This document shows, piece after piece, positions 7,249-17,551 of a DNA stretch of 26,563 nt. Each line of letters starts with the position of its first letter. The stretch's first letter is position 1. The notes under the pieces are model-generated. The model saw only the letters and a list, made by a program, of their open reading frames with translations, made no database searches and was not told where the DNA came from. The DNA is from VBDM01 sp035317085 (GTDB lineage Bacteria > Pseudomonadota > Gammaproteobacteria > Burkholderiales > SG8-39): positions 1 to 26,563 of the forward strand of contig DATHHS010000300.1 of assembly GCA_035317085.1 (NCBI GenBank). The letters are read 5' to 3'. Position numbers and translations under genes: made by a program.

Positions 7249-8598
7249 CTAGGCGGCCTCTTGCACGGTTTCGGCGATCATTCGCGCAAGCCGCCGCACT
7301 TGTGCGTCGTTCTTGCCTTCCACCATGACGCGGAGCACGGGCTCGGTGCCCGACGGACGCAGCAGCACGCGTCCGTTCTTCCCAAGGGCGCGTTCGGCCT
7401 CGCGCTTCGCTTTTGTCACCGCCGACTGTTTCTGCCAGTCGAATCCCTTGGCCACACGCACGTTGATGAGCTCCTGCGGATAGAGCGCGAGCCCTCGGCA
7501 CAATTTTGGCAGAGTCGTCGCGCTCGCCCGCATCGCGGAGAGCACCTGCAAGGCCGAGACAATGCCGTCGCCGGTGGTGTGCTTGTCCAGGCAGATGATA
7601 TGCCCGGAATTCTCTCCCCCGAGCTGCCAGTCCTTTTCCTGGAGCATTTCCAGCACGTAGCGGTCTCCGACCTTGGCACGTGCGAAGGAAACCCCCATTT
7701 TCGCGAGCGCGTGTTCCAGCGCCAGATTGGTCATCAGGGTTCCGGCCACGCCTTTCAGTCCGCCGTTTTTCGCGCGCTCGCGCGCGACGACAAACAGCAG
7801 CTCGTCGCCGTCGTAAAGCCTGCCCTCCCCGTCGGCCATGAGCACGCGGTCGCCATCCCCGTCGAGCGCGATACCCAGATCCGCCTTGTGTTGAGCGACC
7901 GCTCTCTGCAGCGCCTCCGGATGCACGGCCCCGGCCTTGTCGTTGATGTTGAACCCATCCGGGTCCGCCCCTATCGTTTCAACGTCGGCGCCCAGTTCGT
8001 GGAATACGGGGGGAGCGACGTGATAGGTCGCGCCGTGCGCGCAGTCGATCACGATCTTCATTCCGCGAAGGTCGAGCGAGGAGGGAAAAGTGCTCTTGCA
8101 GAACTCGATATAACGTCCTCGCGCGTCCTCGATGCGACGCGCTTTGCCGAGGCTGGCCGATTCCTTGCAGAGAATCGGGCGATCGAGCCGTGCCTCGATG
8201 TCCATCTCCACGGCGTCGGGAAGCTTGCTGCCCTCGGCCGAAAAAAACTTGATCCCGTTGTCCTGGTACGGGTTGTGCGAAGCGCTGATCACGACGCCGG
8301 CCTGCAGCCGCAGCGCCCGGGTCAGATAGGCGATCGCGGGGGTCGGCAGCGGCCCGGTCAGCATTACGTCCACGCCGGCGGCGGCGAAGCCTGCTTCAAG
8401 GGCGGCTTCGAGCATGTAACCCGAGATGCGCGTGTCCTTGCCGATCAGCACCGCCGGATGCGCGCCTTTGGGCATGGACGATCGCCGCACCAGCACTTCG
8501 CCAGCGGCAAAGCCGAGCCGCATGACGAACTCCGGCGTGATCGGCATTTCGCCGACTTTTCCACGTACACCGTCCGTTCCGAAATACTTTCTGCTCAT
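7249..8598 (-). CDS. glmM: Phosphoglucosamine mutase
   Basis: This 449-residue cytoplasmic enzyme converts glucosamine 6-phosphate to glucosamine 1-phosphate for peptidoglycan and lipopolysaccharide synthesis. Motifs run in the family order: YFGTDGVRG at the N-terminus, the phosphoserine loop SASHNP with Ser107, the metal loop DGDGDR, the sugar-binding GGENSGH and the C-terminal phosphate-binding RPSGTEPVLRVM. The SASHNP and GGENSGH forms point to GlmM over other phosphohexomutases. Its ATG overlaps the folP stop by four bases (ATGA), so the two are translationally coupled. Confidence 0.97.
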   Translation of the reverse strand: MSRKYFGTDGVRGKVGEMPITPEFVMRLGFAAGEVLVRRSSMPKGAHPAVLIGKDTRISGYMLEAALEAGFAAAGVDVMLTGPLPTPAIAYLTRALRLQAGVVISASHNPYQDNGIKFFSAEGSKLPDAVEMDIEARLDRPILCKESASLGKARRIEDARGRYIEFCKSTFPSSLDLRGMKIVIDCAHGATYHVAPPVFHELGADVETIGADPDGFNINDKAGAVHPEALQRAVAQHKADLGIALDGDGDRVLMADGEGRLYDGDELLFVVARERAKNGGLKGVAGTLMTNLALEHALAKMGVSFARAKVGDRYVLEMLQEKDWQLGGENSGHIICLDKHTTGDGIVSALQVLSAMRASATTLPKLCRGLALYPQELINVRVAKGFDWQKQSAVTKAKREAERALGKNGRVLLRPSGTEPVLRVMVEGKNDAQVRRLARMIAETVQEAA

Positions 8599-9452
8599 TG
8601 TTTTCCGTGCTCCCCTTCCATCGCAGCGAGCACCGCAAGCACATCTCGCGTCGCCGCCACGTCGTGGACGCGAAGGATTGTAGCGCCGTGCTGTACCGCC
8701 AGCAAAGCCGCGGCGATGCTTGCGGCGAGCCGTTCCCCGGGTCCGCGACCGGTGATGGCGCCTAGGGTCGATTTGCGCGACCAGCCCGCCATCACCGGCA
8801 AACCCATCTCGACGAACCGGTCGAGATGGCGCAGCAGCTCGAAATTGTGTGCCATCGTCTTGCCGAAACCAAAGCCCGGATCGATGACGATGCGCTCGCG
8901 CGCGATGTCGCGCGCCTCCGCCGCGGCGACGCGCTCGGCGAGAAACGCGTGCACCTCTGCCACCACATCGCCGTACCGCGGCTCACGCTGCATCGTGCGC
9001 GGCTCTCCCTGCATATGCATGAGGCACACTGCGGCGTCGGTAGCGGCCACGGTGTCGAGCGCACCGGGAGAGCGCAGCGCACCGATGTCGTTGATCATCG
9101 CCGCACCCGCGCCGATTGCCGCGCGCATCACCTCGGGTTTCGTCGTATCGACCGAGATCGGTACCGGAGAACCGCGAAGCCCGTCGAGCACCGGCATCAG
9201 CCGGGACAGCTCCTGTTCGGCCGGAACGCTATCGGCGCCCGGACGGCTCGATTCCGCGCCGATATCGAGCAGGTCCGCGCCTTCTTCCACGAGCCGTCGC
9301 GCGTGCGCGATCGCGGCCCCGGATTCAAGGTAGGACCCGCCGTCGGAAAACGAATCGGGAGTCACGTTGACCACGCCCATGATAAGCGGGCGATCGAGCA
9401 CCAATCGGAATCTGCCGCAGCGGAGACTTTGCGCAGCCATGGCCGCAGACAT
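8595..9452 (-). CDS. folP: Dihydropteroate synthase
   Basis: This TIM-barrel enzyme joins 6-hydroxymethyl-dihydropterin pyrophosphate with p-aminobenzoate in folate synthesis. Signatures are MGVVNVTPDSFSDGG (about residues 25-39) and DIGAESSRPGAD, with a later VDTTKPEV, DPGFGFGKT and WSRKSTLG. The length from the first ATG (9452) is 285 residues. A second ATG four codons in (9440) gives 281. Neither has a visible ribosome-binding site, because the ftsH terminator ends just before 9452. The start is therefore uncertain by four codons. It lies between ftsH and glmM, a common betaproteobacterial arrangement. Confidence 0.95.
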   Translation of the reverse strand: MSAAMAAQSLRCGRFRLVLDRPLIMGVVNVTPDSFSDGGSYLESGAAIAHARRLVEEGADLLDIGAESSRPGADSVPAEQELSRLMPVLDGLRGSPVPISVDTTKPEVMRAAIGAGAAMINDIGALRSPGALDTVAATDAAVCLMHMQGEPRTMQREPRYGDVVAEVHAFLAERVAAAEARDIARERIVIDPGFGFGKTMAHNFELLRHLDRFVEMGLPVMAGWSRKSTLGAITGRGPGERLAASIAAALLAVQHGATILRVHDVAATRDVLAVLAAMEGEHGKQ

Positions 9453-9453
9453 G

Positions 9454-9479
9454 AAAAGGCCCGAAGCAGGCTTCGGGCC
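9454..9479 (-). terminator. Intrinsic terminator after ftsH, abutting folP
   Basis: A perfect 9-bp stem (GGCCCGAAG / CTTCGGGCC), extendable to 10, has a 4-base loop and is followed on the minus strand by TTTT. It begins 10 bases after the ftsH stop, and the T-run ends one base before the first folP ATG. This is the clearest terminator in the window. It may act as a partial attenuator, as folP and glmM have no other obvious promoter. Confidence 0.85.
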
Positions 9480-9489
9480 CTGGGATGAA

Positions 9490-11370
9490 CTAAGAGACTG
9501 GTGCGGGCTCGACAGCCGCCCCGGGTGCTCCCGCCTGGGGCGGTTGCTGCGGTGCCTGCGTCGGCTTGGGCGGGCGCGGCGGCCGGCCGTCCATGATGTC
9601 CTGTATCTGGTCGGAGTCGATGGTCTCCCACTCGAGGAGCGCTTTCGCCATGGCCTCGACCTTCTCGCGATTTTCGAGGATCAGCTTCTTGGCCAGAGCG
9701 AATTGCTGATCGATGATCCGCCGGATCTCGGCGTCGACTTTCTGCATCGTCACTTCGGACACGTTCTTGTGCGTGGTGATCGAGCGTCCGAGGAACACTT
9801 CCCCGTCGTTCTCGCCGTACACCATGGGACCCATTGCGTCGGACATGCCCCATTGCGTCACCATGCTGCGCGCCAGGGCGGTGGCGCGCTCGAAATCGTT
9901 CGACGCACCGGTCGTCATCTGGCCCATGAACACTTCCTCGGCGATCCGCCCGCCGAAGAGCACTGCGATCGTGGAGAGCAGCCGCTCCCGGTCAGTGCTG
10001 TAACGATCTTCTTGCGGCAATTGCATGGTCACCCCCAGCGCGCGGCCGCGCGGGATGATCGTCACCTTGTGCACCGGGTCCGTCTTGGGCACGAGCTTGG
10101 CGACCACAGCATGTCCGGACTCGTGGTAAGCGGTGTTCTTGCGTTCCTCTTCAGGCATGACCATCGAGCGGCGCTCCGCTCCCATGATGATCTTGTCCTT
10201 GGCGCGTTCGAAATCTTCCATGTCGACGAGCCGCTTGCTCTTGCGCGCGGCAAAGAGCGCCGCCTCGTTGACGAGGTTGGCGAGATCGGCGCCGGAGAAT
10301 CCCGGCGTTCCGCGCGCGATGATTTCGGCCCTGACGTCCGGGGCCACCGGCACCTTCCTCATGTGCACGAGCAGAATCTGCTCGCGGCCGCGGATGTCCG
10401 GAAGCGGCACGACGACCTGGCGGTCGAAGCGCCCGGGGCGCAGAAGCGCCGGGTCGAGGACGTCCGGCCTGTTGGTCGCCGCAATGACGATGACGCCGGT
10501 GGTGCCTTCGAATCCGTCCATTTCGACGAGCAGCTGGTTGAGGGTCTGCTCGCGCTCGTCGTTGCCGCCGCCGAGGCCGGCGCCCCGCTGCCGGCCCACC
10601 GCGTCGATTTCATCGATGAACACGATGCAGGGCGCGTGCTTCTTCGCCTGGTCGAACATGTCGCGGACGCGCGCGGCGCCCACGCCGACGAACATCTCCA
10701 CGAAGTCGGAACCGGAGATCGAGAAGAAGGGAACCTTGGCTTCGCCTGCGATCGCACGCGCAAGCAGCGTCTTGCCGGTGCCGGGATTGCCGACCATGAG
10801 TACGCCCTTCGGAATGCGGCCGCCGAGCTTCTGGAACTTGGCGGGATCGCGCAGGAAATCGACGAGCTCGGAGACTTCCTCCTTCGCTTCTTCGCAGCCG
10901 GCGACGTCGGCGAAGGTGATGCTGTTGTTGGACTCATCGATCATTCTCGCGCGCGACTTTCCGAACGAAAACGCGCCGCCCCGTCCGCCGCCCTGCATCT
11001 GGCGCATGAAGAAAATCCACACACCGATGAGAAGCAGCATCGGGAACCACGAAACGAAGATATTCATGAGGAGCGAAGGCTCTTCCTCGCGCTTCGCCTT
11101 GATCTTGACGTTGTACTTGAGCAAGTCGGAGACGAGCCAGATGTCTCCGGGAGAATAGCTGTTGACGGGCTTCCCGTCGGTGGTCTTGGCTTTGAGGTCG
11201 CGCCCTTCGATCACCACCTCGGCGATCCGCCCGGCCTTCACCTCTTCCATGAATTGCGAATAGTCCATCACGGCCTGAGTCTGCTGGCGCGTGTTGAACT
11301 GGTTGAACACCGTCATCAGGACAAGCCCGATGACGAGCCAAATCACTAGGTTCTTGAAGAGGTTATTCAA
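9490..11370 (-). CDS. ftsH: ATP-dependent zinc metalloprotease FtsH
   Basis: This 626-residue membrane-anchored AAA+ protease degrades misassembled membrane proteins and short-lived regulators. Two transmembrane helices (about residues 7-24 and 104-122) enclose a periplasmic domain. The AAA module has Walker A GNPGTGKT (194-201; Asn replaces the more common Pro), Walker B VFIDEID (249-255) and the second region of homology NRPDVLDPALLRPGRFDR. The zinc protease motif HESGH is at 415-419. The tail is Pro/Gln/Ala-rich. The start is TTG at 11370, preceded by AGGAAG at good distance and giving the family N-terminus MNNLFKN. A downstream ATG would cut into the first helix. It follows rlmE, the usual partner. 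Confidence 0.97.
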   Translation of the reverse strand: MNNLFKNLVIWLVIGLVLMTVFNQFNTRQQTQAVMDYSQFMEEVKAGRIAEVVIEGRDLKAKTTDGKPVNSYSPGDIWLVSDLLKYNVKIKAKREEEPSLLMNIFVSWFPMLLLIGVWIFFMRQMQGGGRGGAFSFGKSRARMIDESNNSITFADVAGCEEAKEEVSELVDFLRDPAKFQKLGGRIPKGVLMVGNPGTGKTLLARAIAGEAKVPFFSISGSDFVEMFVGVGAARVRDMFDQAKKHAPCIVFIDEIDAVGRQRGAGLGGGNDEREQTLNQLLVEMDGFEGTTGVIVIAATNRPDVLDPALLRPGRFDRQVVVPLPDIRGREQILLVHMRKVPVAPDVRAEIIARGTPGFSGADLANLVNEAALFAARKSKRLVDMEDFERAKDKIIMGAERRSMVMPEEERKNTAYHESGHAVVAKLVPKTDPVHKVTIIPRGRALGVTMQLPQEDRYSTDRERLLSTIAVLFGGRIAEEVFMGQMTTGASNDFERATALARSMVTQWGMSDAMGPMVYGENDGEVFLGRSITTHKNVSEVTMQKVDAEIRRIIDQQFALAKKLILENREKVEAMAKALLEWETIDSDQIQDIMDGRPPRPPKPTQAPQQPPQAGAPGAAVEPAPVS

Positions 11371-11385
11371 CTTGCTTCCTTTTCT

Positions 11386-11404
11386 GCCACGAACGTTGCG
11401 TGGC
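11386..11404 (-). promoter_or_regulatory. Small stem-loop in the rlmE-ftsH gap
   Basis: Arms of six bases (GCCACG at 11386-11391, CGTGGC at 11399-11404) enclose a 7-base loop. The structure sits about 15 bases ahead of the ftsH TTG start and just upstream of its Shine-Dalgarno sequence. No T-run follows on either strand. It may influence ftsH translation, but a chance hairpin cannot be excluded. Confidence 0.3.
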
Positions 11405-11425
11405 CCATTCTAAGCCCAAGCAAGC

Positions 11426-12058
11426 TCAGGGGCCAGTGGCGCCCTTGAGTGTCCTACCTAACAGATACATCTCCTTGGAATCGCCGCGCGAGGCCCCGGG
11501 CTTTCGCGATGCGACGGCGACGAAAACGCCGCGCATTGCCGCCAGGAACTCGGGATATCCCACCCCCTGGAACACTTTGACCAGAAACGCACCTTGCGGT
11601 TTCAGATGAGCCCCCGCGAATTCGAGCGCCAATTCGCACAGGTGGATACTGCGCGCCTGATCCGTCGCGCTCACCCCGCTCAGATTGGGGGCCATATCGG
11701 AAACTACAAGGTCGAGCTTTTGCCCTTTCAGGGCGCCTTCGAAGCTCCGAAGCACAGTTTCTTCCCGGAAATCCCCGCGAATGATCGTAACTCCAGCTAT
11801 CGGCGCAAATTCCAGAAGATCGACCGCGATTACGCGCCCGGACCGCCCGACACGCTCGATCAGCGCCTGCGACCAGCTGCCGGGCGCAGCGCCGAGATCG
11901 ACGACCGTCTCGCCGGGACGTGCGAGCCGGTCCCGGTTGGCGATTTCAATGAGCTTGTAGGCGGCACGCGAGCGGTACCCCTCTTCATTCGCCTTGCGAA
12001 CGTAAGGATCGGTGAGGTGGCGTCTGAGCCATGCCGAACTGGATTTAGTACGGGCCAT
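11426..12058 (-). CDS. rlmE: 23S rRNA (uridine-2'-O) methyltransferase RlmE
   Basis: This 210-residue S-adenosylmethionine-dependent enzyme 2'-O-methylates the A-loop uridine of 23S rRNA (U2552 in E. coli) late in 50S assembly. The SAM-binding motif DLGAAPGSWSQ is at 54-64. The catalytic tetrad of the RrmJ fold is intact: Lys35, Asp121 (SDMAPN), Lys161 (VKVFQG) and Glu196 (SKEMYLL). The length is typical. The start ATG has a strong GGAGGAAG upstream, which is the antisense of the yhbY start region. It is divergent from yhbY with 16 bases between them and co-directional with ftsH. Confidence 0.97.
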   Translation of the reverse strand: MARTKSSSAWLRRHLTDPYVRKANEEGYRSRAAYKLIEIANRDRLARPGETVVDLGAAPGSWSQALIERVGRSGRVIAVDLLEFAPIAGVTIIRGDFREETVLRSFEGALKGQKLDLVVSDMAPNLSGVSATDQARSIHLCELALEFAGAHLKPQGAFLVKVFQGVGYPEFLAAMRGVFVAVASRKPGASRGDSKEMYLLGRTLKGATGP

Positions 12059-12074
12059 TCTCTAGACTTCCTCC

Positions 12075-12407
12075 ATGCATTACCTGACACCCTCCCGGCG
12101 TCGCGAGCTGAAGGCGCGAGCGCATGCGCTCACTCCGCTGGTGCTGATCGGCGGGAAGGGCCTGTCTTCCTCGGTCCTGGCGGAAATCGAACGCGGTCTG
12201 AAAAGTCACGAGCTGATCAAGATTCGCGCTCGGGATACCGACCGGCCCGCCCGGGAAGCGCTCCTTGGAGAAATATGCCGCAGCACCGGCGCGCATCCCG
12301 TTCAGCACATCGGCAAGATCCTCGTCATATTCCGGGAGAATCCGGAGCCCTCTTCCGAAGAGGTGAAGACCACGCCTCGCAAGAAGCGCCGCGGGCGCTA
12401 CTCGTAA
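12075..12407 (+). CDS. yhbY: YhbY/CRS1-family RNA-binding protein
   Basis: This 110-residue protein is a single CRM (CRS1-YhbY) RNA-binding domain associated with pre-50S ribosomes. The family features are ALTPLVLIGGKGLSSSV with the GxxG-type loop, HELIKIR, and GAHPVQHIGKILVIFR. A basic tail (RKKRRGRY) extends it beyond the 97 residues of the E. coli protein. The ATG matches family N-termini, but no Shine-Dalgarno precedes it. The 16-base gap to rlmE means its promoter must lie inside rlmE, or the message is close to leaderless. Its stop overlaps the 3' end of greA (convergent, 10 bases). Confidence 0.93.
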   Translation: MHYLTPSRRRELKARAHALTPLVLIGGKGLSSSVLAEIERGLKSHELIKIRARDTDRPAREALLGEICRSTGAHPVQHIGKILVIFRENPEPSSEEVKTTPRKKRRGRYS

Positions 12408-12874
12408 CGTATCTCCAGCACCTCGTACTTTCTCACCCCGCCCGGAGTCTGCACCTCGACCTGATCCCCCGCGTATTTGCCGATCAGCGCCCGCGCGATG
12501 GGCGAACCGATCGAGATCTTGCCTTTCTTGATGTCGGCTTCGTCGTCTCCGACGATTTGATAGGTCACCGACTCGCCGCCCTTCAACTCTTCGAGATCAA
12601 CTGTGGCGCCGAACACGCACCGCCCCTCGGCGTCGACCCCCTGGGGGTCGATCACCTGTGCGTTGGCGAGCTTGGACTCGATATCCTTGATCCTGCCTTC
12701 GACAAAGCTCTGACGTTCCTTGGCGGCGTCGTATTCGGCGTTTTCCGAAAGATCGCCGTGTGTGCGCGCCTCCGCGATCGCTGTAATTGCGCTCGGCCGC
12801 TCCACCGTTTTCAGGCGCTGCAACTCCTGGCGCAACAGCTCGGCCCCGGTCGTGGTCAGCGGAATAGTGCTCAT
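12398..12874 (-). CDS. greA: Transcription elongation factor GreA
   Basis: This 158-residue factor stimulates cleavage of backtracked transcripts by RNA polymerase. An N-terminal coiled coil (about residues 8-75) carries the acidic tip THGDLSENAEY with Asp41 and Glu44. The C-terminal FKBP-like domain includes GATVDLEEL, IVGDDEAD and SPIARALIGK. The length is exactly typical. It follows carB by 109 bases on the same strand, and its stop region overlaps that of convergent yhbY by 10 bases. Confidence 0.97.
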   Translation of the reverse strand: MSTIPLTTTGAELLRQELQRLKTVERPSAITAIAEARTHGDLSENAEYDAAKERQSFVEGRIKDIESKLANAQVIDPQGVDAEGRCVFGATVDLEELKGGESVTYQIVGDDEADIKKGKISIGSPIARALIGKYAGDQVEVQTPGGVRKYEVLEIRYE

Positions 12875-12900
12875 GGCCGTATCAAAAATGAGCCGTCCAC

Positions 12901-12915
12901 GGCGCCTTGGGCGCC
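12901..12915 (-). repeat. Short stem-loop in the carB-greA gap
   Basis: GGCGCC is repeated around a 3-base loop (12901-12906 and 12910-12915), forming a 6-bp hairpin about 30 bases ahead of the greA ATG. A run of five T occurs downstream but is about 10 bases away, so this is at best a weak terminator-like or leader structure. No confident promoter was found in 12875-12983. Confidence 0.3.
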
Positions 12916-12983
12916 CGGCTGCGGCATCGGTTATTCAGAACAGAAGAATTGCGGAAGGCGGTCCAATGTGACCACTTTTCCGG

Positions 12984-16203
<3,220 letters not shown>

Positions 16204-16211
<8 letters not shown>

Positions 16212-17340
16212 GCTTGCGTTCTTCCATCAGTTTTGCGAAGCGATCGAAGAGATACCCGATGTCGTGCGGCCCGGGACTCGCCTCGGGATGCCCTTGAAAG
16301 CAGAACGCCGGACGGTCGGTGCGCGCAAGGCCCTGCAAGCTTCCGTCGAAAAGCGAAACGTGGGTCGGTTTGAGATTCGCGGGAAGCGTGTCCGGGTCGA
16401 CTGCGAAGCCATGGTTCTGGCTGGTAATGACCACCGTTCCGTTCTCCAAATCCTTCACCGGGTGGTTGGCGCCGTGATGGCCGAACTTCATCTTCACGGT
16501 CTTCGCGCCGGAGGCGAGTCCCATGAGTTGGTGGCCGAGGCAGATTCCGAACGTCGGAGTCCCGGTGTCGATGATCTGGCGGACCGCGCGGATGGCGTAG
16601 TCGCAAGGCTCGGGATCGCCCGGGCCGTTGGACAGAAACACTCCGTCGGGCTTGAGAGCTAGTGCGTCTGCAGCCGGGGCCTGCGCCGGAAGCACCGTAA
16701 CGCGACAGCCACGTTCTACGAGCATGCGCAGGATGTTGCGCTTGATACCGTAGTCGTACGCGACCACGTGAAAGCGCGCTTCGGTGCCTTTGCCGAACCC
16801 GCCGCCGGTCCGCCATACGCCCTCGGACCATTCGTAGGACCTGGCGGTCGTCACCACCTTGGCCAAATCCATTCCCGCAAGTCCGGGAAACGCCCGAGCC
16901 GCCGCGAGCGCCTGCTCCGCATCGTCAGAACCTGCAAGGAGAGCGCCGTTCTGGGCGCCCTTTTCGCGCAGGATGCGGGTGAGCCGGCGCGTGTCGATGC
17001 CGGCAATGGCGACCACCTTGTTCGCTGCGAGAAACTCGGAGAGGCTGTGTTCAGCCCGCCAGCTCGAGACTGAAGGCGATAGATCGCGGACGACCAATCC
17101 CGTGGCAAACACCTTTCCCGACTCCATGTCCTCCCGGTTGGTCCCGGTATTGCCGATGTGCGGGTGGGTCAGAGTGACGATCTGGCGGCAGTACGAGGGA
17201 TCCGTGAGGACCTCCTGATACCCGGTCATGGCGGTATTGAAAACCACTTCCCCCGAAGCGAGGCCGGTCGATCCAACCGACATGCCCCGGAAAACGGACC
17301 CGTCGGCCAATACTAGTAGAGCGGGCGGGGGGAGGGGCAC
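16204..17340 (-). CDS. carA: Carbamoyl-phosphate synthase small chain (glutamine amidotransferase)
   Basis: This 378-residue subunit hydrolyses glutamine and channels ammonia to CarB. The C-terminal class I amidotransferase domain has the catalytic triad Cys267 (FGICLGHQ), His351 and Glu353 (FQGHPEASPGPHD). The N-terminal half contains VFNTAMTGYQEVLTDPSY, typical of CarA. The start is taken as GTG at 17340, just before ALLVLADGSVFRG. There is no good ribosome-binding site, so the exact start is uncertain by a few codons. Upstream lie a stem-loop leader and a promoter. The next gene upstream is a divergent histidine kinase instead of the dapB often found beside carA. Confidence 0.97.
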
Positions 17341-17373
17341 GGCAGCAGGCTCATTTGTGGGGGCCAGACGTGC

Positions 17374-17405
17374 AGAGCGGGACCGGTTTTCGCCGGTCCC
17401 GCTCT
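17374..17405 (-). promoter_or_regulatory. Perfect 13-bp stem-loop in the carAB leader
   Basis: The arms AGAGCGGGACCGG (17374-17386) and CCGGTCCCGCTCT (17393-17405) are exact reverse complements around a 6-base loop. In the predicted carA transcript it starts within about ten bases of the 5' end and ends about 33 bases before the GTG start. No T-run follows on either strand, so it is not a standard terminator. It may stabilise the 5' end or regulate translation. The rest of the 211-base carA-kinase gap contains the carA promoter and no gene. I could not identify a convincing kinase promoter. Confidence 0.7.
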
Positions 17406-17420
17406 ACAACGAACTGCAAA

Positions 17421-17450
17421 AGTATACCGTGATTCCTCCTGCCCCACCAA
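17421..17450 (-). promoter_or_regulatory. Probable carAB promoter
   Basis: A good -10, TATACT (17426-17421), lies 18 bases after TTGGTG (17450-17445), which matches the -35 consensus only in its first half. The predicted start lies near 17414, giving a leader of about 70 bases with the 13-bp hairpin. A weak -35 would suit an activated or regulated promoter. Confidence 0.5.
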
Positions 17451-17551
17451 ACTTTCGGCGACCGGCTCCGCTTCTTCCTCGCGAGACGGCACCGCTTGCT
17501 AAACCGTGCCAGAATTGACGGCCTGCAATAGCAACTCCCAAGAAGGAGAAC

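Noticed and set aside
7201..9333. 710-codon plus frame opposite glmM/folP
   Set aside because: Antisense shadow; glmM and folP carry all family motifs on the other strand.
9367..11349. 660-codon plus frame opposite ftsH
   Set aside because: Antisense shadow of ftsH, without domain features.
17451..17551. Promoter for the histidine kinase
   Set aside because: Several TTG- and AAT-containing hexamers occur, but none pair at acceptable spacing, so no site is called.
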